Below are positions 46,532 through 55,615 of a stretch of DNA of 64,000 nt, piece by piece. Source of the DNA: RH-AL1 sp965249685 (lineage in GTDB: Bacteria; Pseudomonadota; Alphaproteobacteria; Rhizobiales; Beijerinckiaceae). The notes beneath the pieces are model-generated. The model saw nothing but the letters and a program-made list of their open reading frames with translations. It was not told the origin of the DNA and did no database searches. The position numbers and the translations under genes are program-made. Position 1 is the stretch's first letter. Every line of letters starts with the position of its first letter. The stretch lies in the NCBI GenBank assembly GCA_965249685.1, contig CBDFMN010000003.1, forward strand, positions 2,294,001-2,358,000. The letters run 5' to 3'.

Positions 46532-48052
46532 TTAATCCCCTTTGTCCACAGCTTTGGTGGATATTGGGCGTACGCGCACGCGTGGCTCAGGCGCTCGCCG
46601 GGGCGCAGCCTGAGTTGCTTCATCGCTTCTGGTCGGTTTGCCTGAGAGACGCGCCACAAGCTCGTCAAGAGTTTGCCCCGTCTCTCCATGGATCGCATCA
46701 CGTCCGGTCAGCTTCTCCCATCGTCGTGCTGCGACCTGCGCATAGCGCGGATCGATCTCTACGGCGCGAACGCGCCGCCCGACCTTCTCGCCCGCAAGGA
46801 TTGTCGTGCCGGAGCCAACAAAGGTGTCAAGGACGATGCCGCCGCGCTTCGTCACGTCCTTCAAAGCGTCGGCAACAAGCTGCGTTGGCTTAACCGTGGG
46901 ATGCTGGGCGAGCTCCTCGAGTCGTCCAGTCCTGAAGGTGTTCACGCCCGCGTAAGTCCAAACGTTGGACCGGTTGCGCCCGAAGCGACCCATCTGAACG
47001 TTATTGCGATGAGGCTCATCACCAACCCTGAAAACGCCGATGAGCTCGTGCTTGTTACGATACAGACCTCCTTGTCCGGCATTCGTCTTGTTCCATACAA
47101 CCAGGTTCAGGTACTCGTCAAAGGCAGCCTGGCCGGCCTCGATGAGCTCGCGCACGTGTTTCCAATCCATGCACACGAACATTACGGCGCCTGGAGTGCA
47201 CTTGCGCGATACCACTTCGAAGCTCGTCGTAAGAAACGCGATGAACTCTCTACTGGTCATATCGCCGGAGGCGAATGCGAAGTTTTCATGGCGGATCCGC
47301 CCGCGACCGCCGATCTGCTTGGCGCTCACATTGTAGGGTGGATCAAGAAAGGCAGCTTCAGCCTGCTGTCCCTCCATCAACGGGCTCAGGACAGCATCCT
47401 CCCGCGCATCGCCGACGAAGAGGCGGTGCTCGCCTAAGATGAGGAGGTCGCCCGCACTTAGGACCACTGGTTCGTCGAAAAGCTCGGCCTCGAGCGCCTC
47501 CTCTTCGTCGCCCTCGCCCTCCACCCCGTCCAGCATGATCTGATCGAGTTCGGCGACCTCGAAGCCAGTGTCGGTCAGCTCAAAGCCGGCCTCCTCAAAA
47601 AGGAAGGTCAGCTCGGGTAGTTGCTGGGCGAGCTTAGCTCGGTCAAGGCCTGCACCCCGGCAGAGCTCATTGTCAGACAGGAGAAACAACCGCTTCCTTG
47701 CCTCGCTGAGACCAAATACCTGCACGACGGGCACGACGTCCCAGCCGTTGTCCTTTGCCGCTGCCAGGCGGCCATGGCCAGCGAGCAGGGTGTAACTCTC
47801 GTCGATGACAAGGGGGGCGAGCGGCCCGGTAACTTGTTGAGCGCGTCCGATCTTCTTGATGTGCCGCTTCGAGTGCGTCCGCACCGCGTGCTTGTTTTCG
47901 AGAATGGACGCGACGGGGCACAGGCCATATCGCCCTCTCAGTCCGGGCGCCAACAGAACCTCCGGCGCATCGTCCAACGGCGTGCGGTTCGGCAGGCCGA
48001 ATCCGGCTGCCTCCTGTGGAGAGGCAGGACGCAATTGTGGTTTGGTTTGCAT
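46532..48052 (-). CDS. ParB-like nuclease domain and DNA methyltransferase fusion
   Basis: 506 aa from ATG 48050-48052, supported by AGGGAG upstream. Residues about 40-150 are a ParB/Srx-type domain (ENKHAVRTHSKRHIKKI, LLAGHGRLAAAKDNGW). The rest is an N4/N6 amino-methyltransferase: AAFLDPPYNV (catalytic DPPY), VWNKTNAGQGGLYR, QHPTVKP and DTFVGSGTTILAGEK (SAM site). Such fusions are typical of alphaproteobacterial phages next to terminase genes, where they modify phage DNA. It reads in the same direction as the terminase pair, 160 bases upstream. Confidence 0.88.
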   Translation of the reverse strand: MQTKPQLRPASPQEAAGFGLPNRTPLDDAPEVLLAPGLRGRYGLCPVASILENKHAVRTHSKRHIKKIGRAQQVTGPLAPLVIDESYTLLAGHGRLAAAKDNGWDVVPVVQVFGLSEARKRLFLLSDNELCRGAGLDRAKLAQQLPELTFLFEEAGFELTDTGFEVAELDQIMLDGVEGEGDEEEALEAELFDEPVVLSAGDLLILGEHRLFVGDAREDAVLSPLMEGQQAEAAFLDPPYNVSAKQIGGRGRIRHENFAFASGDMTSREFIAFLTTSFEVVSRKCTPGAVMFVCMDWKHVRELIEAGQAAFDEYLNLVVWNKTNAGQGGLYRNKHELIGVFRVGDEPHRNNVQMGRFGRNRSNVWTYAGVNTFRTGRLEELAQHPTVKPTQLVADALKDVTKRGGIVLDTFVGSGTTILAGEKVGRRVRAVEIDPRYAQVAARRWEKLTGRDAIHGETGQTLDELVARLSGKPTRSDEATQAAPRRAPEPRVRVRPISTKAVDKGD

Positions 48053-48793
48053 GACGATCTCCCTGAAGCGGGAGACGTGGCGGTCTCCCGAGTGACGGAG
48101 ACCCTTCCTTGAAGCTCGACGGATCTGCAGCGTTGCTTGGCAAGCTGCTCGAACTTCCGTCGCGCGGAAACTACTCTTCGAACGATCGTGAGCCCGAGCG
48201 GATCGGGTCACCATGAGCTAAATGTGAACTATTACTGCCTTTGCGTCCACGCCTCTTTGTCCGGCACAGCCACCTAAACAAAGAAAGGCATAGCTCTGGC
48301 CCTTATGCGGGCAGAGCCAGGCCGATGAGGAAGCTCGGATATAACAAAGTTGTTACGCTGTCATGAGAACGCAAAGTCTCAACTCATGGTTGTATAGCTT
48401 GGCAGACAAGCGGTTCAGCGCCGCAGGACGTTACATCAACAAATTCACTGTAGATTTCCCTGGTGCAGGGAATAGAGACTGGTTCGGCAAGACTGCGCCC
48501 ACCACCACGCACTCTTGTAAGAATAGGCTAGGCCGGCTTCAGTCTAGCAAGTCTTTTAACTTCCGCGACTTAGCCCGAGATCCTGTCGTCTCCGAGGCTG
48601 TTTTCCCGGTCTCCTGCGTCTCCAAACGGCCGTTTCGGCGTTTGTCTCCGCGGCCGATTTCAGCGTTTCCGAATTGGCCCGGGCGCGTCGAAGCGAAAGC
48701 AGCTTGCAGGCTCGGCATCGGTGACGAGGATGTCGGGTCGGCCCTGATCCGGTCTGCCGCACCAAGTAGCAGCCGTCGATATTCGACCTTGGA
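48053..48793. other. Intergenic between ParB-methylase and recombinase copy 2
   Basis: No gene supported. Holds a perfect palindrome TAACAAAGTTGTTA (48342-48355), an imperfect hairpin around 48294-48318 (gctctggccc / gggcagagc) and a GC-rich stretch 48590-48760 of unknown origin. The palindrome could be an operator. Confidence 0.4.
48342..48355. promoter_or_regulatory. Perfect 14-bp palindrome, possible operator
   Basis: TAACAA-AG-TTGTTA lies about 290 bases upstream of the ParB-methylase start. Its symmetry is typical of a regulator binding site, but there is no second copy in the window that I can point to. Confidence 0.3.
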
Positions 48794-50413
48794 TCAGTTC
48801 GGTCGCGAGAGCCCGACGGCCTGCCACTGCTCCTGCCAGAGCATCGGCGCGTCCATCAACCTGCGCGTGCTGGCCCCGCGGGGCAGAGTGCCGTGCAACA
48901 CGGCCTGGACCAGCTTGGGGTCGAGGAAGGCGAGCGACAGCACCATCCGGATCATGCGGGTGCTGCGATGGTCGCGCTGTGCAATCGTAGCGATAGCTGT
49001 TCCGGCCATGACCTCCTTCAGCCATCCCCTGCCTTGCGCGATCGAGCGACCGAGGTTCTGCTGCTCCTGCTCGCGGATCGGTCGGACGTGGGCCGAGGCG
49101 CTGTCAGGCAGGATGACCTCGCGGCGGCGCTTGTGGGGCGAGACGACGTAGGGGATGGTGATGCGCTGCATGCCGCCTGCCTCATCATCACCGCTCATGG
49201 GACAGGTGATGTCTTCTTGCTGCTCCTCGCCTTCCGCAGCGTTCCACGTGACGTCCAGTGCTCCGCTGCGGGCGATCACGCGCAAGCCCATCTGGCTGAA
49301 CAGCTCGCGCTTGCCCTGCCCGTCTTCCGGCAAGCTGCCGACCAGCTGCTGGCCGAGCGCGTCGAGGACCAGCGTCTCGATCTCCGCTGCAGGCACGCGG
49401 GCGATGCTGCCGGCCTCTGCCCTGCGGCCCTGGATCGCTGCGGTCGAGACATAGTAGCGGTAGCGCACCCCCTTCTTCACCGCGTGGGTGGGGCTCATCA
49501 GAGTGCCGCGATCGTCGAACAGGCAGCCCGTCAGCAGCGCGTCGGACCTGCCCTTGCGCAGGTCGCGCCGGTTCAGGTTGGCCGCAAGCTTGGCCTGCAC
49601 GGCCCCGAACAGCTCGACGTCAACAATGGCGGGATGCTCGCCCTTGTAGCTGCTGTCCCGATGATTGAGTTCGCCCAAGTACATCCGGTTCTTCAGGAGG
49701 TGAGACAAGGGCCCGTTCGTCAGTGGCACGTCACCGACGCTCTCGCCGGACGCAAGGACACGGGCTCGCGAGCGAACGCCTCTGTCGCGAAGATCGCGCT
49801 GCAGCGCCGGGAGGGATCCAAGCTCGAGATAGCGTCGGAAGATCAGCCGCACCGTCTCGGCCTCCGCCTCGTCCACCCGCAGCTTGCGGGCTTCCACCCG
49901 GTAGCCGAGCGGGACCACCCCGCCCATCCAGATCCCCTTCTTTTTGGAGGCGGCGATCTTGTCCCGGATGCGCTCGCCCGTGACCTCCCGCTCGAACTGG
50001 GCAAAGGACAGCAGCACGTTGAGGGTGAGCCGGCCCATGCTGGTGGTGGTGTTGAAGCTCTGGGTGACGGATACGAAGGACACACCTTTGCTGTCGAACA
50101 GCTCCACCAGCTTGGCGAAGTCGGCGAGCGATCTTGTGAGGCGGTCGACCTTGTAGACGACGATGACGTCGAGGCGCCGCTCGGCCACGTCAGCCAGCAG
50201 CTGCTGCAGGGCGGGTCGCTCCATGCTGCCGCCGGAGTACCCGCCGTCATCGTAGCGCTCGCGGCGCAGGCGCCAGCCTTCGTGCGCCTGGCTCTTGATG
50301 TAGGCTTCCGCCGCCTCGCGCTGGGCCTGGAGCGAGTTGAAGTCCTGCTCCAGGCCAGCGTCGCTCGACACCCGCGTGTAGATGGCGCAGCGCAGCGCTT
50401 TGGCCGCCGTCAT
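48794..50413 (-). CDS. Large serine recombinase (copy 2)
   Basis: 539 aa, closely related to the enzyme at 6572-8155: IYTRVSSD (Ser16), YDDGGYSGGSMERPALQQ, VYKVDRLTRS, KKKGIWMGG and GTLPRGAS near the C-terminus. The two differ mostly in the C-terminal coiled-coil region (GEEQQEDITCPMSGDDEAGG here). Its start overlaps the stop of a DUF2924 fragment (ATGA), the same design as copy 1. The frame is intact, but the upstream cassette genes have been lost. Confidence 0.9.
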   Translation of the reverse strand: MTAAKALRCAIYTRVSSDAGLEQDFNSLQAQREAAEAYIKSQAHEGWRLRRERYDDGGYSGGSMERPALQQLLADVAERRLDVIVVYKVDRLTRSLADFAKLVELFDSKGVSFVSVTQSFNTTTSMGRLTLNVLLSFAQFEREVTGERIRDKIAASKKKGIWMGGVVPLGYRVEARKLRVDEAEAETVRLIFRRYLELGSLPALQRDLRDRGVRSRARVLASGESVGDVPLTNGPLSHLLKNRMYLGELNHRDSSYKGEHPAIVDVELFGAVQAKLAANLNRRDLRKGRSDALLTGCLFDDRGTLMSPTHAVKKGVRYRYYVSTAAIQGRRAEAGSIARVPAAEIETLVLDALGQQLVGSLPEDGQGKRELFSQMGLRVIARSGALDVTWNAAEGEEQQEDITCPMSGDDEAGGMQRITIPYVVSPHKRRREVILPDSASAHVRPIREQEQQNLGRSIAQGRGWLKEVMAGTAIATIAQRDHRSTRMIRMVLSLAFLDPKLVQAVLHGTLPRGASTRRLMDAPMLWQEQWQAVGLSRPN

Positions 50414-50570
50414 GGCGAGACCCGCTGCGGCGAGGAGCGGCCTGCGGCGCGGCCTCGGCCGATCACGGGCGTCTTCGCCTCAACCTTCGACCCGACCGCC
50501 GTCTTGCTCTGGGTCTTGGCAGGCACCTCCGGCTTATCGCGCAGGCCGAAGAAGCGGGGGCCGTTCCACT
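50410..50570 (-). pseudogene. DUF2924 C-terminal fragment
   Basis: KWNGPRFFGLRDKPEVP and a basic tail ending QRVSP-stop match the end of the DUF2924 protein at 8152. The 5' part was removed at the TA where the IS630 element begins (50571-50572). No matching N-terminal part is found on the other side of the IS, so more than simple insertion occurred. Confidence 0.8.
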
Positions 50571-50572
50571 TA

Positions 50573-51611
50573 GAGCATTTTCCACTTACTCCGGTTCATA
50601 TCCTGCGGCTGTGAAGTAGTTGGCGCACTCGGCGGGTGAGAAGGCATCAAGGCTCTCACCGATGATGCACCAGAGGTCGGCGATGGTGCGGGCGGCAGCC
50701 TTGCGCAGCATCGCCTTGAGCTTGGCGAAGGCGTTCTCGATGGGGTTGAAGTCGGGCGAGTACGGCGGCAGGAACAGCAGGCTCGCGCCAGCGGCTTCCA
50801 CCGCGCGGCGCACGGCGGGACTCTTGTGGGACGGTAGGTTGTCGAGGATCACGACGTCACCCGGGCCAAGTGTCGGGGCCAAGACCTGCTCGACGTAGGC
50901 GCGGAACCAGGCGCCGGTCATCGGCCCGTCCAGCACCATGGGCGCGCCCATGCCGCTCAGGCGCAGGCCGCCCACGAAGGTGGTCGTCTTCCAGTGGCCG
51001 TGTGGGATGCCAGCGTGCAGCCGATCGCCCCTTGGCGCTCGCCCGCGCAGCCGGGCCATCTTAGTGCTGGCACCGGTCTCGTCGATGAACACGAGGTGCT
51101 CTGGATCGAGGTCGGGCTGGCCTCGAACCAGGCTTCACGCGCGGCGCGCACGTCCGCCCGGTCCTGCTCGGCCGCGTGAGCGCTTTTTTTTGAAGGTCAT
51201 CGCACGCTGCTGGAAGAACTGGCACAGCGTGCTTGCCCCCGCCGATACGCCGCGCTCGGCCAGCAGCCGCGCCCGCATCTCGTCCAGCGTGATGTCGCAG
51301 GTGTCCTCGACCAAGCCCAGCAGGTAGGCGGAATGCGGGTCGAGCTTGGAGCCCTTGGGCTGACCCTGCCGCCGCGCGGTGCGCTCACCGCTTCGTGCAC
51401 GGCGTACCCACTCAATCGCCGTCGAAACCCCGACTCCAAACCGCGTTGCCGCCGCGCGGGCGGAGCCGACGCGATCAGCCTGAACAAGCACCCGCTCCCG
51501 CAGATCCTGACCGTACGCCTGCGTCATGGGCCTCTCCCTTCCATCGGGAGAGTGAATCAGAATCTGCGCCTTACTGAACCTGGACCGACTCGGAAAAAGC
51601 GCAAGATGCTC
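50573..51611 (-). mobile_element. IS630-family insertion sequence (copy C)
   Basis: Ends GAGCATTTTCCAC and, inverted, GAGCATCTTGCGC, flanked by TA at 50571-50572 and 51612-51613, the target dinucleotide of this family. Encodes the transposase at 50586-51527. Confidence 0.8.
50586..51527 (-). pseudogene. IS630-family transposase, one-base deletion
   Basis: MTQAYGQDLRERVLVQADRV, ATRFGVGVSTAIEWVRRARS and MRARLLAERGV form the N-terminal part up to MTFKKK at an A8 tract (51184-51191), the family's normal -1 shift site. AHAAEQDRADVRAAREAWFE follows, then a missing C near 51120 breaks the frame again before LVFIDETGASTKM (first Asp), ILDNLPSHKS and YSPDFNPIENAFAKLK. Only the second shift is a mutation. 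Confidence 0.8.
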
Positions 51612-51678
51612 TAGTTTTGACGGGTACTCTGACAGGGCTTTCCCTTCTGGCGTTGCTGCTGCTCGAACAGCGAACCTC

Positions 51679-51976
51679 GGTACGACGCCAACCGGCTCGG
51701 CGGTCATCACCGGCACCATCGTCGTGGAAGCAGCTGGAAGTCTCGCCTGCCGCCGCCACGAGAACAGAACACTCGGCGCGACATCGTTGCGGCGCGCGAC
51801 CTCCGCCACCTTCGCGCCCGGCTCAAGGCTCTCCGCCAGTATCCTCATCTTCTCGTCGCGCGCCGCAACGATGTCGCGCCGAGTGTTCTGTTCTCGTGGC
51901 GGCGGCAGGCGAGGCTTCCAGCTGCTTCCACGACGATGGTGCCGGTGATGACCGCCGAGCCGGTTGGCGTCGTACC
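51679..51976. repeat. 122-bp near-perfect inverted repeat inside IS66 tnpA
   Basis: Arms 51679-51800 and 51855-51976 are reverse complements with, by eye, one mismatch; the spacer is 54 bases. Both arms encode the same tnpA segment (ARRNDVAPSVLFSWRRQARL to EPVGVVP) in opposite directions. The left arm plus spacer continues on the minus strand into the native N-terminus MRILAESLEPGAKVAEV, while the right arm leads into the native C-terminus. Confidence 0.85.
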
Positions 51977-52130
51977 GGCGGCTCCCACAAAGCCGCGCAG
52001 GACGCGTGGCCCAGCCGGGGAGCGCGGTCTGATCGAGATCGATCTCGGCGGCGGTCGGCGCGTGCGGGTCGATGCGGGTGTCGACGCCGAGGCTCTCGCC
52101 CGTGTGCTCGACGTCTTGAGCGGCCGATGA
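51855..52130 (+). pseudogene. tnpA: IS66 tnpA, 5' end lost by inversion
   Basis: The frame holds ARRNDVAPSVLFSWRRQARL, PVMTAEPVGVVPAAPTKPRR and the C-terminus GLIEIDLGGGRRVRV, DVLSGR-stop overlapping the tnpB start (52127-52130). The helix-turn-helix N-terminus is absent here and present only on the opposite strand at about 51800-51850. Confidence 0.75.
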
Positions 52131-52474
52131 TCGCGTTCCCGAGCGGCGTGCGCGTCTGGCTGGCGACCGGGCACACCGATATGCGGAAGGGCTTCGACGG
52201 CCTGTCCCTGCTGGTCCAGGAGACGCTGAAGCGTGATCCGCACGATGGCCATCTGTTCGTCTTCCGCGGCCGCCGCGGCGACCTGATCAAGGTCGTCTGG
52301 CACGATGGCCAAGGGATGTGCCTGTTCTCGAAGCGGCTAGAGCGCGGCCGCTTCCTGTGGCCCTCGGTAGCCGACGGCACGGTGACGATCTCCTCGGCGC
52401 AGCTGGGCTACCTGCTCGACGGGATCGACTGGCGGGCGCCGCGGAAGACATGGCGGCCGCACGCTGCGGGATAG
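52127..52474 (+). CDS. tnpB: IS66 accessory protein TnpB
   Basis: 115 aa, full length for IS66 Orf2: VRVWLATGHTDMRKGFDGLS, LFVFRGRRGDLIKVVWHDGQ, GMCLFSKRLERGRFLWP and LLDGIDW. Needed for IS66 transposition with TnpC. It is coupled to tnpA through an ATGA overlap and appears intact. Confidence 0.9.
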   Translation: MIAFPSGVRVWLATGHTDMRKGFDGLSLLVQETLKRDPHDGHLFVFRGRRGDLIKVVWHDGQGMCLFSKRLERGRFLWPSVADGTVTISSAQLGYLLDGIDWRAPRKTWRPHAAG

Positions 52475-52544
52475 TACCGGTCGGAGCTGTGTACAACGCC
52501 TGAGGCGGCTCCCAAGCGAAGGCTGTCTGTGATTCTCTTGCTGG

Positions 52545-54178
52545 GTGAACACGCCCTCTGAGTCGCTGCCGAAGGACCTTGCCGCTGCCCACGCGATGAT
52601 CCTCGCCGAGCGCGCCGCCAGGGACGTTGAACGCGAGGCAAGGCTTACCGCCGAGGCCGCTGTCGCCAAGGCCCACACAGACCGCATCGTGCTCGACCTC
52701 GAGCGGGAGCGTCTGCGCTTCCAGCTGGCGAAGGCTCGGCGCGAGGCGTTCGGCCAGTCCTCCGAGGCCGGCGCCAGGATCGGTCATTTCGAGCTGGCGC
52801 TCGAGGACATCGAGGTGACGCTCGCCGCGATCGAGCCGCCGCGACGACGTCGGATACGACGGTCGATGCCTTCACGCGCCGCAAGCCGGCGCGACGCCCC
52901 TTGCCCGACCATCTGCCGCGCGTCCGCCAAGTCTACCCGAGCCCGTCGGCATGCCCTTGCTGCGCCGGTCGCCTGCACAAGCTAGGGGAGGACATCACCG
53001 AGTCGCTCGAACGTGTCCCGGCGAGTTGGTACGTCATCCAGCACGTGCGCGAGAAGTTCTCCTGCCGGTCCTGCGAGGCGATCACGCAGCCACCGGCCCC
53101 CTCGCATCCGATCGCGCGGGGACGTGCCGGACCGGTGCTGCTGGCCGAGATCGCTTTCGGCAAGTTCTGCCTCCACCTGCCGTTGCATCGCCAGAGCCGT
53201 TCCTTCGCCCGCGAAGGCGTCGAGATCGACGTCTCGACCATGGCCGACTGGATGGGCGCGGTCAGCGTCGCCCTGAAGCCGATGGTCGACATCATCGAAG
53301 CTTACGTCCTGGGAGCCCAACGCCTTCACGTCGAGCCTGCCCTCGGGCTCGACCCGTGGGACACGCCGGTGCCGGTCCTGGCCAAGAGCAAAACGAAGAC
53401 GGGGCGATTGTGGACCGCTGTCCGCGACGATCGCTCCTTCGGCGGTGCCGATCCACCGGCTGCCTTCTACGTGTACTCGCCCGATCGTGGCGGGGTGCAT
53501 CCGGAAGCATGCCTGCGAACCTGGTCCGGCATCATGCAGGCGGATGCTTATGCCGGCTTCAACAGGCTGTACGAGCCGGGGCGGCTGCCCGGGACGATCG
53601 TCGAGGCGGGATGCTGGGCACACTGGAGGCGCGAGTTCTACGAGATCGCCGCGCTCAAGAAGGCGCCGATCGCCATCGAGGCCGTGACGCGTATCGATGC
53701 AATCTTCGCGATCGAGCGCACTATCAAGGGCTCGACGCCATCCGAACGGCAGGCCGTCAGAGACCAAACGATCAGACCGCTCGTCGACGCGCTCGTCACC
53801 TGGCTGAACGGGCAACGTCGCGCCCTGTCGCCGAAGTCCGAGACCGCGAAGGCAATGGACTACGGGTTGAAGCGCTTGCCAGCCTTAACCCGGTTCCTCG
53901 ACGACGGCCGCATCTGCCTGTCGAACAACGCCGCCGAGCGCGCCATGCGCTGCGTCGCCATCGGCCGTAAGAACTGGACCTTCGCCGGCTCCGACGCTGG
54001 CGGCCGGCGTGCCGCCTCGATCTACACCTTGATCGAGACCTGCAAGCTCAACGATGTCGATCCCCGCGGCTGGCTCGCTGACATCCTGAGCCGCCTGCCA
54101 GACCATCCCGCCAAGCGAATCCACGAGCTTCTTCCGTGGCGCTGGTCGCCCGAGATCACTACCGCTCGCGCCGCTTGA
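52545..54178 (+). pseudogene. tnpC: IS66 transposase TnpC, frameshifted
   Basis: GTG 52545 opens the N-terminal helical part (RERLRFQLAKARREAFGQSS); the frame is lost near 52845 and resumes in another as LPDHLPRVRQVYPSP, CPCCAGRLHKLGEDIT (zinc site), ETGRLW-like TKTGRLWTAVRDDRSFGG, EAGCWAHWRREFYEI and LSNNAAERAMR (catalytic Glu region). At the first catalytic Asp the usual LHGDDTPVPVL reads LHVEPALGLDPWDTPVPVL, an in-frame insertion of about eight residues. Probably inactive. Confidence 0.8.
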
Positions 54179-54357
54179 ACAATCCCTGTTCTCGCATCAT
54201 CCAGGATCCGCAAGGCGGCCGTCACCGGACGCTCACTGACCGGCAGCTTATCAGAAGATGCAATGAATAGATCACACAATCGCGCGATCCCCTTGAGTGT
54301 GAATTGCGTGCGCGAGCGATAACTGGCAATTCATCGCTCGGCTAATCCGGCGCTTAC

Positions 54358-54697
54358 GCGTACTCGCCGCCGCAGATGCTTGCGTATGATAGATGGCATG
54401 ACCGCGTCGCGCATCGCGCCGACGTACAGATCTTTGGCTGGCGAGCAAACCTAGGGTAAGGTCCGCAGCGGATCATCCAACTTTTGGGGCACCGGCGAGA
54501 TGTCTGCAAACTGGAGCGGGTCCAACGTCGGGTATTGGCGCGAGGCAGCACCGGCAACGACCTAATCCGAAGCAAATTGGTATGGAACCGCGAACGTATA
54601 ATCTAAAGTGCCATTTTAAAGTTTGTAACATCGTTGCGTGCTTCAAACGTGAATAAAACTCGACTGGTCCTCACTTAGATGCGAGTAGCGTGGAGAA
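54358..54697. other. Intergenic before the cyo operon
   Basis: No gene seen. The last 100 bases (54570-54690) become AT-rich and probably hold the cyo promoter; exact boxes not resolved. This stretch marks the return to core-like sequence. Confidence 0.4.
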
Positions 54698-55615
54698 TTG
54701 TCGGAACGGAGTGATGGACATGCAAGCATACGCCGGCGGCCTAGTCCGTTGAGGCTAGTTCGTCTGCTCGTCGCGGCGGCTGTAGTCCCGCTCGCCGGCT
54801 GCAGCCCGTTTCATCACGGCTTCCTCGCAGCCGCGGGTCCCGTTGCGGATCATCAACGTCATCTCTTCATCATCGTCTGCCTCGTGATGCTGCTGGTGAT
54901 CGGGCCCGTCATCGTGCTGACGCCGCTGTTCGCGTGGCACTATCGCCTGGCGAACACCAAGAGCGCGTACCGTCCGGGATGGGCGTTCAACTGGTCGCTC
55001 GAGGGGCTGATCTGGCTTCCACCGGCCGGCATCGTGATCTGCCTGGCGTTTTTCCTCTGGCGCGACACGCATGAACTCGATCCCTACAAGCCACTGGCGT
55101 CGAGCTTGCCCGCCACAGAAGTCCAAGCCGTGGCGCTTGATTGGAAATGGCTGTTCATCTACCCCGACCTCAAGGTCGCCACGCTCGACGAGCTGGTGTT
55201 TCCCGCCGATCGGCCCGTGCACCTGACGCTGACGAGCGGCACCGTCATGCAGGCGCTGCTGTTTCCCCGGCTCGCCGGCCAGATCTACGCGATGGCAGGC
55301 ATGGCGACTCAGCTCAACATCGCGGCGGACAGGCCGGGGACCTACAGCGGCGAGAACACGCAGTTCAACGGCGAAGGCTTCCAGCGCCAACATTTTCCGG
55401 TGCGCGCGCTGAGCGCCGCCGAGTACAACCAATGGCTCGCGGGCTTGAAGTCCCAATCGGCGACGCTCGATGCGGCGAGCTATGCGAAACTCGCAGTCCG
55501 CTCCACCGTGGATCATCCCATCGTTTATGGCGCGGTGGTGCCGGGCCTGTTCCAATCCATACTCGACAAGGACAGGCCCGGCATGCGCTCGGCTGAGATG
55601 AAGGCGCAACCTTGA
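54698..55615 (+). CDS. cyoA: Cytochrome bo-type quinol oxidase subunit II
   Basis: 305 aa. A lipoprotein signal (LLVAAAVVPLAGC) is followed by two transmembrane helices and a periplasmic cupredoxin domain (VQAVALDWKWLFIYPD, TSGTVMQALLFPRLAGQIYA, FNGEGFQRQHFPV). The Cys residues that bind CuA in cytochrome c oxidases are missing, so the electron donor should be quinol. The start is uncertain: TTG 54698, or TTG 54749 directly before the signal peptide; neither has a well-placed ribosome site. Overlaps cyoB by 4 bases. Confidence 0.85.
   Translation: MSERSDGHASIRRRPSPLRLVRLLVAAAVVPLAGCSPFHHGFLAAAGPVADHQRHLFIIVCLVMLLVIGPVIVLTPLFAWHYRLANTKSAYRPGWAFNWSLEGLIWLPPAGIVICLAFFLWRDTHELDPYKPLASSLPATEVQAVALDWKWLFIYPDLKVATLDELVFPADRPVHLTLTSGTVMQALLFPRLAGQIYAMAGMATQLNIAADRPGTYSGENTQFNGEGFQRQHFPVRALSAAEYNQWLAGLKSQSATLDAASYAKLAVRSTVDHPIVYGAVVPGLFQSILDKDRPGMRSAEMKAQP

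Larger units (their letters stand above)
51679..54357 (+). mobile_element. Rearranged IS66-family element
   Basis: Order tnpA-tnpB-tnpC in the plus direction. The likely right end GGCGCTTAC is at 54349-54357, the inverse of the usual GTAAGCGCC end; no left end is found because the 5' part is an inverted duplication. tnpA and tnpC are defective. Confidence 0.7.

Noticed and set aside
48893..50614. 573-codon plus-strand frame opposite the second recombinase
   Set aside because: No family resemblance; arises from high-GC codon bias antisense to the recombinase. The same applies to 59257-60849 and 61295-62635.
51135..51848. A 237-codon minus-strand frame joining an IS66 TnpA N-terminus to an IS630 transposase
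   Set aside because: It is a chance fusion of two mobile elements across the TA target site, not a gene.
54179..54697. Possible right attachment site of an island matching the tRNA-Ala 3' end
   Set aside because: No copy of TTCGATTCCGCTCAGCTCC found here.
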